Shown: in pieces, positions 11,251 through 21,400 of the stretch
How positions within the stretch are numbered: position 1 is the stretch's first letter
Layout of the letters: each line of letters opens with the position of its first letter
Assembly: GCA_902728285.1 (NCBI GenBank)
Contig: CACVBU010000732.1
Location: 1,114,445-1,178,444, forward strand
Direction of reading: 5' to 3'
Source of the DNA: Clytia hemisphaerica
Taxonomy: Eukaryota > Cnidaria > Hydrozoa > Leptothecata > Clytiidae
Length of the DNA stretch: 64,000 bases
Translations under genes and position numbers: made by a program
The notes under the pieces: generated by a model
The model's input: only the letters and a program-made list of their open reading frames with translations
Databases searched by the model: none
Told to the model about the DNA's origin: nothing

Positions 11251-11911
11251 TTAAAAGGGGACGTCTGCTTTGTTAGATCATTTCAGTCATAATTCTATGC
11301 CAGATAGCTAAATTAGTAAAAAAAAGTTTGCAGAAAAAACGAACTCAAAATCTTTAGTTTTGACTGACATATTCAGATTTTAGTGTTTTACAATTTCCTC
11401 TCTTTTACCTGATTTTTGACGTAACCTTTGTTCGTAATTTATAAGAACAGAAATCTTGTCTGTAGTCTAAAGTACTGTATTTAAACAACTTTTGATAAGA
11501 ACATTTTAATTCAAACTTCTAATTTCGATGATTTTTCCAGTCCATAACTATATAAATATTTCAGTTTTCTATGAAGATGTTGGAGTAAGCTTTCATTGAC
11601 AAAATGTTGGGAAAAAGATGTTTTGACGACTTTAAATGCTCTTGCACATCTCTGACTTACTTAAAATTTTCTTATAAAAATGCCAGCTGCACAGAAAGAG
11701 GAGTTAATCTTGTTTACTTGGAAGAACATAGAAAACATATAACATAAGCTACGTCATAAATTTTGAAAAAGAGGGATTTTTTAAATGGCCATAGAAAGTG
11801 ATTGAGAAAAAATCTCCTGAAGTGAGATAGCTCATTTTAATCTCCCTGGAATAATTTTTCCAAAAATTCTAAAAAAACAATACCTAAAATCAGACCAGAC
11901 GTCCCCTTTAA
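11251..11911. mobile_element. 661-bp TTAA-bounded MITE
   Basis: TTAAAAGGGGACGTCTG at the left end is inverted as CAGACGTCCCCTTTAA at the right end, with TTAA at both outer termini. There is no open reading frame of note. It splits a region of degenerate CCCCCGTTTATT repeats, so it probably inserted into an older repeat. It shares the TTAA termini but not the adjoining sequence with the 8121-9759 element. Confidence 0.7.
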
Positions 11912-12352
11912 GGTTTTTTTAAGGTCCATTTTCCCCCCCCCCCCCCGGTAATTAGGTCCCCCCGTTTATTTAATTTGAAAATTTTTTCCAACCCCCCCGT
12001 TTATTCGAACCCCCCCCGTTTATTTGGCACCTAAGAGTACACATTGACTGAAACGAACAATTCTCGCGGATTTCAAATGCAAGGAAATAACATCATACTG
12101 CTGGTGCTAAAACTGTTTGTGGTTGCTTTGTCGTTAGGCTGATAAAACCGACAAAAATAGACACAGTTTCTCGATCCCAGTAAAACAAAAATGAATGTGG
12201 GTAAGGAATAAATTGAACGACATCAATTAGTATTTCCATTAGGATACCACTTTTCGTGCTACAATTAGGGTACCACCTTTCTAAAAACTCTGGTCAAAGA
12301 TTGCAGATGTAGTTTAGTCAAGGTAAAGGTCAGCGATTCGGTCTTAATCTAA
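11912..12352. other. Poly-C / CCCCCGTTTATT repeat tract
   Basis: A 15-base C run near 11935 is followed by several CCCCCGTTTATT units (about 11961, 11994, 12014). The rest to 12352 has no recognised gene; a TAA at 12350-12352 bounds the open frame of the following LINE fragment. Confidence 0.5.
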
Positions 12353-13678
12353 GCATCAATCATCAATCTTATACTTGATCGCTTACGTCCCTGGTATGAA
12401 CAACAGCTTTCCGAGGAACAAAATGGATTTCGTCACGATCGGGGTACCACTGACGGCATCTACACCGTAAAACGTATCCAACAAATCACCCACCGAAAAA
12501 AGCAACCTCTATTCCTTCTCTTTGTCGACCTAACAGCTGCATTCGACCACATTCCAAGGAAGTGGCTGTTCGATTCTATCAAGCTACGCTTTGCTGCAAA
12601 CCAATCACCTCACGTAATCAGTATTCTTGAAAAATTGTATGCATACACAAGCCTAACGTATGAAGGCGAAACATTTCAAACAACTTCGGGTGTCCGACAA
12701 GGTGGTCCAGAGAGCCCCTTCCTTTTCAATTTATTCATTGACTTTGTGATGCGCGTATTTATCGAAAAATCTACCAATACCCAATTCTTCGAACACAAGT
12801 ATCGTATTAACCCCAGGAGTTTGACAAGGGAAGAACGATACACACTCAGAGAACAAAATATTGACTTGAACGGCTCCTCCACATTACCCTGGTGTGGATA
12901 TGCCGATGACTTAGTTCTGTTTCTCACAAATCACATCTGTCTCAACAATTCTGCAAATTTACTGAACTCTGTATTCAAAAATTTTGGTCTGACAATAAAC
13001 ACCTCTAAAACGGAGACAATGATTATCAACGGTGAAAACCCAAATACAAATGAATACCCGGCAACCATAATTCCGATCGATGGCTCTCCGCTGAAGAATG
13101 TTCAAAAATTCAAATACCTTGGCTGCCATATAGACTATTTGGAACCAAATTCGGGTAACGTCGAAATAAATCACAGAATTCAAATTTCATCCGTTAAGTT
13201 TAATGAATTATCAAATTTACTACAAAACTTTCAAATCAACTTGAAAACGCGTGTAAAATTCTTGAACAGCTTCGTTCGTAGTAGATTGACCTATGCATGT
13301 CAGAATTGGAATATCACCCAGAACCAATATGATCGCATTGATGCAACATATCGTATGTTCCTTAGACGTATGATTCGTAATGGCATGAAACACGTAAACG
13401 AAGTGGAGAATGATTTTCGAATGATGATTAGTAATGTTCGTTTACATGAAATTTGTGGCACAAAGGATGTGAGTGTATTTATTAAAAATCAGCAACGCAA
13501 TTACGTTGCCAATGTAATCCGTATGCAAGTGAATCGAAATGTCAAAAAGCTTACTTTTAATGATGACAAGTACACCAGAAGAGGCCGACCAGTTAGGTCT
13601 CTGATGGAACAGGTAATGGCCAATGAAAATTTGGGCATTGATGGCTTATGTAATGATGCATTGAAAAGGAGAAAATAG
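12353..13678 (+). pseudogene. Non-LTR retrotransposon reverse transcriptase, 5'-truncated
   Basis: The frame is open from 12353 to the TAG at 13678, about 441 codons, with no credible start, so this is the 3' part of a LINE ORF2. Reverse transcriptase blocks appear in order: LDRLRPWYEQQLSEEQNGFR near 12374, FVDLTAAFDHIPR with the first catalytic Asp, GVRQGGPESPFLFNLFID, GYADDLVLF with the catalytic YADD, and LGCHID. The C-terminal part carries YVANVIRMQ and RRGRPVRSLMEQV, typical of LINE C-terminal regions. No endonuclease domain is present. There are no internal stops, so decay is mild. Clade assignment (RTE/CR1/Jockey-like) is not secure. Confidence 0.93.
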
Positions 13679-13827
13679 ATATTATTTTCTATGATGAGAC
13701 TGGGTTATCCAGAATTTTATTTATTTACATTTACATTTATTTATTGACGAGAATTTGATGCAAGTCTATTTTGATATCAAGACGGACTTGCATCCTATTC
13801 AACCTAGGAATAGGGAATAGTAAATTT
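13679..13827 (+). other. 3' tail of the truncated LINE with a 10-bp-stem hairpin
   Basis: ATTTA-rich sequence follows the stop codon. GATGCAAGTC (13757-13766) and GACTTGCATC (13785-13794) form a perfect 10-bp stem around an 18-base loop. Such 3' hairpins are recognised by the RT in some LINE clades; that role here is inferred. Confidence 0.5.
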
Positions 13828-16800
13828 ATATATATGTGAAGAAATAAGAATTTCTGTCCAACTATATTCACTCAGGAGATTTTTTTTTTTTTTTTATTTA
13901 TGTCTCTTTAATCACCAAAAATCTCGGTATATCTACTAAAAATATGTACAAGTAAAAATAAAATGTTACAACTTTTCTTTTTTTTTTTTTTTTAATAAAA
14001 TAAAATCTACTAACTATATCATTTTTGTCAAGTCGAAAACCCTATCCTATCCCTAATAAAAAGATATTTGATCATATTGAACAGAGTGTGACCAGCACCA
14101 TCATAGCTAGAAGTTTTAACTGGATCAAACAAAGAGGCTGGGAAAAGATATTGATGGATCAAACTTGAAGAAACGTACAGACCAGAACGCCACACAAAAA
14201 AAAACGAGCCGAAAGAGGCTGAAAAATTGATATTTGCTTAAAATGCCAAAAATCCAAATAGACTGGGATTTTGGTGAAAGTGTAGGTCAGACAAAAATAA
14301 ATACTGTATCATACATATCATAAATATCATATGATAAATTAAGTTTAATCACAAAGTTTAAGTGGGCTACACCAAAAGGAAACCTGAGAGTCACAAGAGA
14401 TAAAAGGGCGACAAAACTCGAAAGTATTTTATATGATGAGCGACAAAGCTTAAGTATTGAATTTCTGAACTGAAAAAACTGAACACAAAAATTGGGTCTC
14501 AAGAAAACTCAAAAGTAAAAGCCAGGAACTACAGTCATAAAAATTAAACAGATATGTCATATAAACATTCTTTCCTATCAATAATAAGCAACTAAAAGGG
14601 TAAAGGAGCTACTGTAAAAGAGAGGTGAAAAAACCTAGAAACCTGAAAACAGTGGGATAAGGGATAAGGGGATAAATAAAAAGGGTAGTGAAGAAAAGGG
14701 ATCAGGTTCTTTTCACCTCACATTGTAGTAGGTCCTTAAAACCCTGTCTATATTCAAAATTTTGCCAATTTGCCAGATACATCTTACAGGTATCAATGTT
14801 CTGTTTATCTTCGTCCTTTACCAACCGTACATTTTCCAAAAGACATTTGTTCGCACCATTAATTACAATATCTATTGGTTCTAACCCAAAAGTATCACAT
14901 GCATTTATCAAATTTCCAAGAACAAAATGACTCCTTTCGCTACAAGTTAATAGATGCAGAAGATAAGGGGCAGTGATTCGATTTTTAAAGAGTTGATCAA
15001 AAAGTTGTACCCTCCTTTGTAAGATGAGAGTTGATATCTCTGAGATGTGGAAAAGATCTAGCAAGTAGTTTTTACTGTACTTTGACAGGCCAAGCAAGGA
15101 TTTAAGACTGGATCTCCCACACCTGTTGAGCTGCAAGGTGGCAGTTTGGTTAATGTCAACGATTTCCAGGCCATAAAGGAGTTGAGGTATTATCACTGTC
15201 TTGTAGATGGTCGCAATGCTGTAAGGGTGGAGTTTCCTTATACCTGAAGAGACGAGGGATGCAGTTGTGGCCCAGAGCTTGTTTATTCTGTTTGTAAGAT
15301 GTTGCTTCAAGGTGAGTTCATTTGAGGTGATAGAATTTATCCATTCAAAACCGAGATGAGTTAGGGTTCTTTTAGGGTGGATGCTGACGTTGTTGACGGT
15401 TATTGTCGGATTTGGAATTGGTGATCTGCCTGATATTACAAATTGAGTTTTGTCGTTGAATTTTATCAAATGTTCACAACCTTTTTGCACACATTTATCT
15501 ATCATCATCTGCAGGCCTCTAAGGGTGGGACTCAGAAGAATAATGTCGTCGGCAAAGGCGATAATAGAGGTATCCATGTTGGGTAGGTAGGTACCAGCGT
15601 TCAGAGATTTGATGTTTTCCAGTATGTCCTTTGTATAGAAATTATAGAGATGAGGAGAGAGGATAGATCCTTGTCTTACCCCTTGTGATAGTTTGAAGGG
15701 TGCAGATTTATGGTTTTGATAACGAACTGTGGCGTCTCCATTCATATATAGTTGGATTAAGGTTCTTATTACAGTTTTTGGAAGAATACTTTCACTGTTG
15801 AGTTTCTGGAACAGCTTTAGCCAGTTACAACAATCAAAGGCTTTCTCTGCGTCCAAGCTGCAAATATACACTGGAGATCCTTGATTATTATAATGTCTAA
15901 TTGTGTCATATATCACTGTTTCTGCATGCGTGGTAGACGATCTGGAGGTAAAGCCGAATTGGGAAGGGCCGTGTTCTGTCAATTCTGGATGTTTGATTAG
16001 GATAATTTGTTCCATAAGCTTCGTTAAAATCGGTATCAGGCTAATCCCACGGTAGTTGTTTGGGTCTTTTAAGCTCTTTCTGGTTGATTTTGCTAGCGGA
16101 ATGATGATGGATGTACTGAGAAGGTCCGGCAAATTTTCATCATTAAACAGGTCGTTTAGGAGGCGAGTGAGATATGTGAGAAATTCGTTTTCTGGAGCAA
16201 AAATAAGATGTTCAGCTTGGATTTGAAAAGGATCTTTTGCTTTATTTTGGTTTAGTTTTTTGATAGCTTTCGAGACATCCAGTTCAGATACATAGAAGTC
16301 ACTACTATTATTAACATCTTCACCTAATTTGTCGAAAAGCGAAGAGAGTTCATTGTTTGATTTTTCGTTGTCGTAATTTGGAATCCTTGGAGTGTTCAGT
16401 AAACGGTTGAAGTGATCTTGGAAGTCAGAGGTTATTTCGTTGATCTTGGATTTGCCATTGATTGTGTATAATTTTGTGGATGTCTGGTTCGATAACTTTA
16501 TCTGTTTCCAAAAGAATCTCGGGTTTGAATTTTTAAGTCTCTCAAAGTTCACGTAATACTCAGCTGTTGCTTGGTTTTTTGCCCTCTTAACTTCTGTTCT
16601 GAAAAGTTTTCGAGCAAACAAATATCTACAATACGAAACGTTGTCAGAATCTCTGGGAAAGCCTGCATCCTTCCAATCATTAAACATTTTCTGAAGAACA
16701 TCTCTTCTCTGGCTGAGTGTTTCATTCCACCAAGGCTTAGGTGATACATGATGATGATTAGTGTTTATCGCAGAAAGAGCTTTCGAGGCACACCGCTTTA

Positions 16801-17498
16801 AGATGTTAACGAGTTCTTGGATGCGTGTGCTGGTATCCTGTCTGGTACAATTTTGGATTGCAGTTATGATTTCTGATTTGTATAATTCAAGAAATAGAGG
16901 ATTCCTCCACATGTAATTCGGTATTGTATATTGCTCTACGTCGTCTGATTGTTGCAGGGAAGCGTCAGTGCGATCCTGGTAGGGTAGATCTAGAGTCATG
17001 GAGATTGGAAGATGGTCGCTAATATTCATGGCAGAATGGTTGTGCACTGTGCAGTCTTTCAGGAATGAATCGAGGTCTGTTGACACCAAGATATGGTCTA
17101 TGTACGATTTGTTATTTAGGGTGATGTGATGATAGGTGTAGAGAGGGCCAGATCCATTCGATATATCAACTGGTATAAGGTTGTATTCCTTGGTTTTGGG
17201 GTGGCAGAGCAGCATATGCATTTCGTCCTTATTGGGACTCGTCAGCACTGCATACTGCACCCTGGCAGGCTAGATCGATTTAGCCAGCATCTCTAAACCA
17301 CAAAATCACTTGTGGTTCAAACTGAGAGAAATAGTGGACAGAAGGGAAATTCCCTACGGAATTCTTTGTTGACTCCTTTGGAGCCAAGCTTTACCGTCTC
17401 AAGAGGGAGGAAAGCCTCAACACTGCATGAGAGGAGATAAAGAATATATATGTGAAGAAATAAGAATTTCTGTCCAACTATATTCACTCAGGAGATTT
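13828..17498 (-). mobile_element. Young LINE insertion flanked by a 55-bp target-site duplication
   Basis: The same 55 bp (from ATATATATGTGAAGAAATAAG to CACTCAGGAGATTT) stand at 13828-13882 and 17444-17498. Reading the minus strand, the element runs from 17443 down to about 13883 and ends in a poly(A) tract, seen as T15 from 13881. An internal poly(T) at about 13978-13997 may be an alternative 3' end. The element contains the 852-codon frame at 17260-14702 and an ~800-bp 3' non-coding part. Identical flanks and a long intact frame point to recent insertion. The 5' end is truncated within the endonuclease region. Confidence 0.9.
14702..17260 (-). CDS. LINE ORF2 fragment: end of AP-endonuclease domain plus reverse transcriptase
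   Basis: The frame has 852 codons; its first codon is GTG just after an in-frame TAG, so the true start is lost. Residues about 39-90 carry the end of an exonuclease-endonuclease-phosphatase fold (NKSYIDHILVS, then ISDHLPISM). Reverse transcriptase follows: NNYRGISLIPI at ~401, FGFTSRSST at ~435, CSLDAEKAFD with catalytic D470, GVRQGSILSPHLYNFY at ~527, and AFADDIILLS with catalytic D571 and D572. The C-terminal ~200 residues are thumb and tail. The domain order fits CR1/Jockey-type LINEs and differs in sequence from the plus-strand LINE at 12.4 kb. Open throughout and probably of recent origin, but a dead-on-arrival copy because the endonuclease is cut. Confidence 0.95.
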   Translation of the reverse strand: MQYAVLTSPNKDEMHMLLCHPKTKEYNLIPVDISNGSGPLYTYHHITLNNKSYIDHILVSTDLDSFLKDCTVHNHSAMNISDHLPISMTLDLPYQDRTDASLQQSDDVEQYTIPNYMWRNPLFLELYKSEIITAIQNCTRQDTSTRIQELVNILKRCASKALSAINTNHHHVSPKPWWNETLSQRRDVLQKMFNDWKDAGFPRDSDNVSYCRYLFARKLFRTEVKRAKNQATAEYYVNFERLKNSNPRFFWKQIKLSNQTSTKLYTINGKSKINEITSDFQDHFNRLLNTPRIPNYDNEKSNNELSSLFDKLGEDVNNSSDFYVSELDVSKAIKKLNQNKAKDPFQIQAEHLIFAPENEFLTYLTRLLNDLFNDENLPDLLSTSIIIPLAKSTRKSLKDPNNYRGISLIPILTKLMEQIILIKHPELTEHGPSQFGFTSRSSTTHAETVIYDTIRHYNNQGSPVYICSLDAEKAFDCCNWLKLFQKLNSESILPKTVIRTLIQLYMNGDATVRYQNHKSAPFKLSQGVRQGSILSPHLYNFYTKDILENIKSLNAGTYLPNMDTSIIAFADDIILLSPTLRGLQMMIDKCVQKGCEHLIKFNDKTQFVISGRSPIPNPTITVNNVSIHPKRTLTHLGFEWINSITSNELTLKQHLTNRINKLWATTASLVSSGIRKLHPYSIATIYKTVIIPQLLYGLEIVDINQTATLQLNRCGRSSLKSLLGLSKYSKNYLLDLFHISEISTLILQRRVQLFDQLFKNRITAPYLLHLLTCSERSHFVLGNLINACDTFGLEPIDIVINGANKCLLENVRLVKDEDKQNIDTCKMYLANWQNFEYRQGFKDLLQCEVKRT

Positions 17499-17714
17499 GG
17501 GTGGCAGAGCAGCATATGCATTTCGTCCTTATTGGGACTCGTCAGCACTGCATACTGCACCCTGGCAGGCTAGATCGATTTAGCCAGCATCTCTAAACCA
17601 CAAAATCACTTGTGGTTCAAACTGAGAGAAATAGTGGACAGAAGGGAAATTCCCTACGGAATTCTTTGTTGACTCTTTTGGAGCCAAGCTTTACCGTCTC
17701 AAGAGGGAGGAAAG
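17198..17714. repeat. 217-bp duplication of the LINE 5' portion, offset exactly 300 bp
   Basis: Positions 17198-17414 and 17498-17714 are the same 217 bp with one visible mismatch (CTCCTTTGG versus CTCTTTTGG). Between them lie 29 bp of LINE 5' sequence plus the 55-bp target duplication. The second copy therefore sits directly outside the target duplication. At the junction both copies share CCCAAA-type microhomology. This is a partial LINE copy, not a tandem array. Confidence 0.9.
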
Positions 17715-18458
17715 TAATATACCTTCCGTTGCCTGTAGCATTTTCTTTTCAAAGTGTGTTTTAGCAATCAATGTATTTACAGCTGATTTTATAAAACTAA
17801 TATTTAATAGAGGCAAAATAATAATTATAAGTTACATTACGTTATTAAACTATATTATATTTACAATGTGATACTGAAAATTAAAATATATTGATAAAAA
17901 CTGGGTTGGCACGCAAATTTCAGGCCTACAATCCATTTCAAGCGTTTAACACAGAAAAAAGTCACTTTTGTGTGTATCCGGGGAGTACTTAGGCAAGTGA
18001 AGGGTAAGGGTATGTGCCGCGCTTAAAGATGCCTTTTTTGAAAAAACCAGAAAATGAAATCTCATTCCCATTAAGGGTCAGAAAAATAGGAAAAATTCAT
18101 TATTTTCCTCCTAAAAACATTGAAATTGTGTCAAATTAGGGTCGTAAAATTTGAAAGTTTTTCAAATTTTTCCTGCTTTTTAAGGGTCCGAGGTTATTCG
18201 AACCGGCAGTTATTCGAATAATTCGGTTATTCGAAGTGAGCTAGTGTTCCCTTTGGATCTGCTTACCTAACTTATGCAAAAACACTCTCGGTTAATTCGC
18301 GGATTTGTCAAAAAAACCGCGTAATTAAATTTCGCGAAAAAAATTCGTTCCACGAATATTTCTTATTCCCCTTGGAGGTTCGAATAACCGGGAGTTTACT
18401 ATATTGAAGTCTAATGTAATCTTTAGTCATGGTCGAAATCATACGGTCCGCAGGCGTT
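17715..18458. other. Repeat-rich stretch downstream of CFAP206
   Basis: Positions 17978-18020 (CCGGGGAGTACTTAGGCAA...GGGTATGTGC) match the right end of the 57674-58021 element in reverse complement, so this is a diverged relative. From about 18190 to 18400 there are several GTTATTCGAA blocks and a terminal GGTTCGAATAACCGGGAG, another inverted-repeat family. No gene was seen. The CFAP206 3' UTR would run into this repeat. Confidence 0.5.
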
Positions 18459-21400
18459 CTAAATATCTTTAACATCACGCGTAAGGTCAACTTTGGTCAT
18501 TTTGGTACGTGTTGTGCTTCCGCCACGCAAACCAGCGATATAAACACTTGGTTTTGGAACGTTCGTATAACTTTCTCGTTTCGTTTGTGTTTCTTGATCT
18601 CTGAAAAGTAAAATGTAAAAATTAAAGTGTTCAAATGTTTATAATCATTTAGTGGACTTCCTGGGAAGGTAATTTTCTACACGTTTTTTTTTTAAGAAAC
18701 ACACTTTTAAGAAACATGAGGCTCACAATGCCTAAAATCTAAGAAACATCTAAGAAACATGCTGAGGCTGCGAATGAGAAAATAGCATTTTTTAATTCGT
18801 TTTTATTAAGAACCTTCCAATCAAGGTTCCAGAAATATACATACATAACAGTTAGAAACACTTAAGAAAGTCAGAAAACCAATATAGAAGATAGGAAAGT
18901 ACAACCGTAGATTAGTCAATTAGACTATTGTATTATCGACATGCGTCATTTAAGCTTGATAAAATTTAGAAACATGTAAGAAACATTTAAGGCTCAAAAG
19001 GCCGATTTCTTAAGAAACATTGAGGCTTGGTAAAACTAGTTTCTTAAAAAAAAACGTGTATTTTAAACATGGTATACCTGTCTCACAATAAATGCTTTAC
19101 GAAATTGATCTAGAGCGGATTTTGAAATTGTAAGAATAGTTTGTAATAAATCCTGAAATTATTCTGTCCACTGATTTTGAAAAGGGAGATTGATTTCATA
19201 ACTTCTATCTTCACAAATCGCTGAAGAAATGTAAGCTTACTTTGGTGGATAAGATTGTGTTGTGTTTTCTCGTTTGTAATTGCTGAGTTCTGTCTGTACC
19301 GAGTGTGTCATCTTTTTACGAAGATTTGCCTGCAATAAAGAAAATATATCATTTTTGTCAATAAACCATCAAAACCACGTTCTTCAAACTCCGAGGGTGA
19401 GGGTCTAGTTACAAGAAAGATTGCTAATATCAAATTTCACTCTCTCGAAGGGTTTTAAAGAATGATAGAAAAGTAAAATTCTTCAATTTTTGCTTCTCAA
19501 AAGGCTAAATGTTGGAAATCATGGAAAGTATGATCGAAAAATGTTCAGGTAGGGGTCAAAAAATTTCCAAAAGTAAGGTGGCACCTACACGTCATCCAGA
19601 AAATCAGTAAGCCTATTCCCAATTGGTCCATGATGAATAGAACTGTTGTCTATGGTCAATCGTTATTAATAGAATGTGACATGGGATTTGCGTTTAAACT
19701 TTGACTGGGGATAGTCAAATATGAAATACAAAACATTCCTCATCTTGTAAAAACATACCAGTTTCAAAGCTTTTCTTCTCAATTCCCATTCATTCCATTC
19801 GTACGTTTTGACCAAGTTTGTTTCCATTGGATGGGTGTCGGTCTGTGTACCCATATCCGACTTGGTGACTGGATAAGGAAGGAAACTCTTCTCTTTCCCT
19901 TGCTAAAAGATAAACAATTCATTTTTTGTTAATATGCCGGTTCAACGACCCTTAATCTTTATTACACCCAAAAATTGGGTTTCAAATAACACAAAAACAA
20001 TCATAAGTATGCGAAAATTTCTTTAACAATATGCAATTTTCTCACTGTCTTTAACATCTAAAATAGACTTTATCTTTACCTGTGTATAAGGCGTGATAGC
20101 CGCGAACTGTTTGTGCAGTTCAAGGAGTTGAATGAGTTCAGGTGATTTCTTTGCGACGTCTGCTACTCCTTTACAAAAGGCGTCAGGATCCGAAGCGAAT
20201 TCGTAAGCACCCTCAGCGCTGGCAAAAGCATAATAAACATTGCTGTGTTGCAAGATACCGATGTTTGGGTTGGATGGCACCAAGAGGCCGTTGTACGTGT
20301 AAAGGGACCAAGGACAATATCCCTAAATGAAAATGTAAAAGAGATTGTCAAATCTCTAAGCTTCCCCTTATGTTGAGCTACATGCTGTTTAAGTGACGTA
20401 AAAAAGATAACGAAGATTTCAACACAAGTAGTCGTTTCATTCTTTTTTATCTATTTGCTGCTTTACACTTTAAAGTTTCCTAAAAGCAAAGATGATGTAG
20501 GAATTTGCTTCGTTGATTTTAATTAGGATAAAGATATTATTGTTTTGAAGAAATGGAACAATAAAATAATTCCGATGTTAAATTCCAAAAGTAACTTCGC
20601 CAATCCAAAAAGTACGCGTAATCAATTAGAAGCATATTTTTGAAGCCATTCGTATTCGAGTTATAACTCACAGCCGCCTTCTTAAAACGTGGCCGGCCTT
20701 TCAAATACCAAAATGTGGTAAGAAAACACATAAAACTGTAGAAGAAAAAACTGCAAAGAACTCTTAGGGACAACATACTCTCGCATAAATAGGTAAATGA
20801 GTGAAATTCTTGGTGGATTCTGGGAACAATACTTCAATTTTCTTGTTCAAAATTTTGGCTGCATTGATACGGTGCTCGTTGCCATTTGTCTGCGAGAAAA
20901 ACATGGAAAATTTAAAAAGTTATATTTAGTTTTTGAAAATTTTCCGTCAATGACCTTTAGAGTAAAGAATCATTTAGTACTTGATTGAGATTAAAGATGT
21001 TTAAATCTTTAGGTTGCAAAGGGTTAAAAGAAACAGTACCATGTTCATTCGGTCCATATCAGACTTGATCAATCCGTCTTCATTCAAATAATCATTCAAA
21101 ACTTCTTTTGTAAACATCGAAACATGAACCTAAAACAGCAAAAGAATTCCTTGAAATTAAAATTCAAATTTCTTCATGAAACCCAGTGTCCCTATGTAGC
21201 ATCTTTGTCTTAGTTCGACCCACTCTTAAAGGACGACATTTAAGAAGTTTTACTGAATTAAGGAGGATAGCAAGAACGGGGGTATTGTTTAATTTAAGTA
21301 TTTGCAAAGGAAAAGTTTAGCCTAATTCCCCCATTTTGAAAGACAGTTTAAACATGATATTTTAGTGGAGGGTAGTAACAACGCTTAGAATTTCCCATAT

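Noticed and set aside
18375..18410. GGTTCGAAT considered as a tRNA B box
   Set aside because: No A box or cloverleaf at the right distance; it is part of the GTTATTCGAA repeat.
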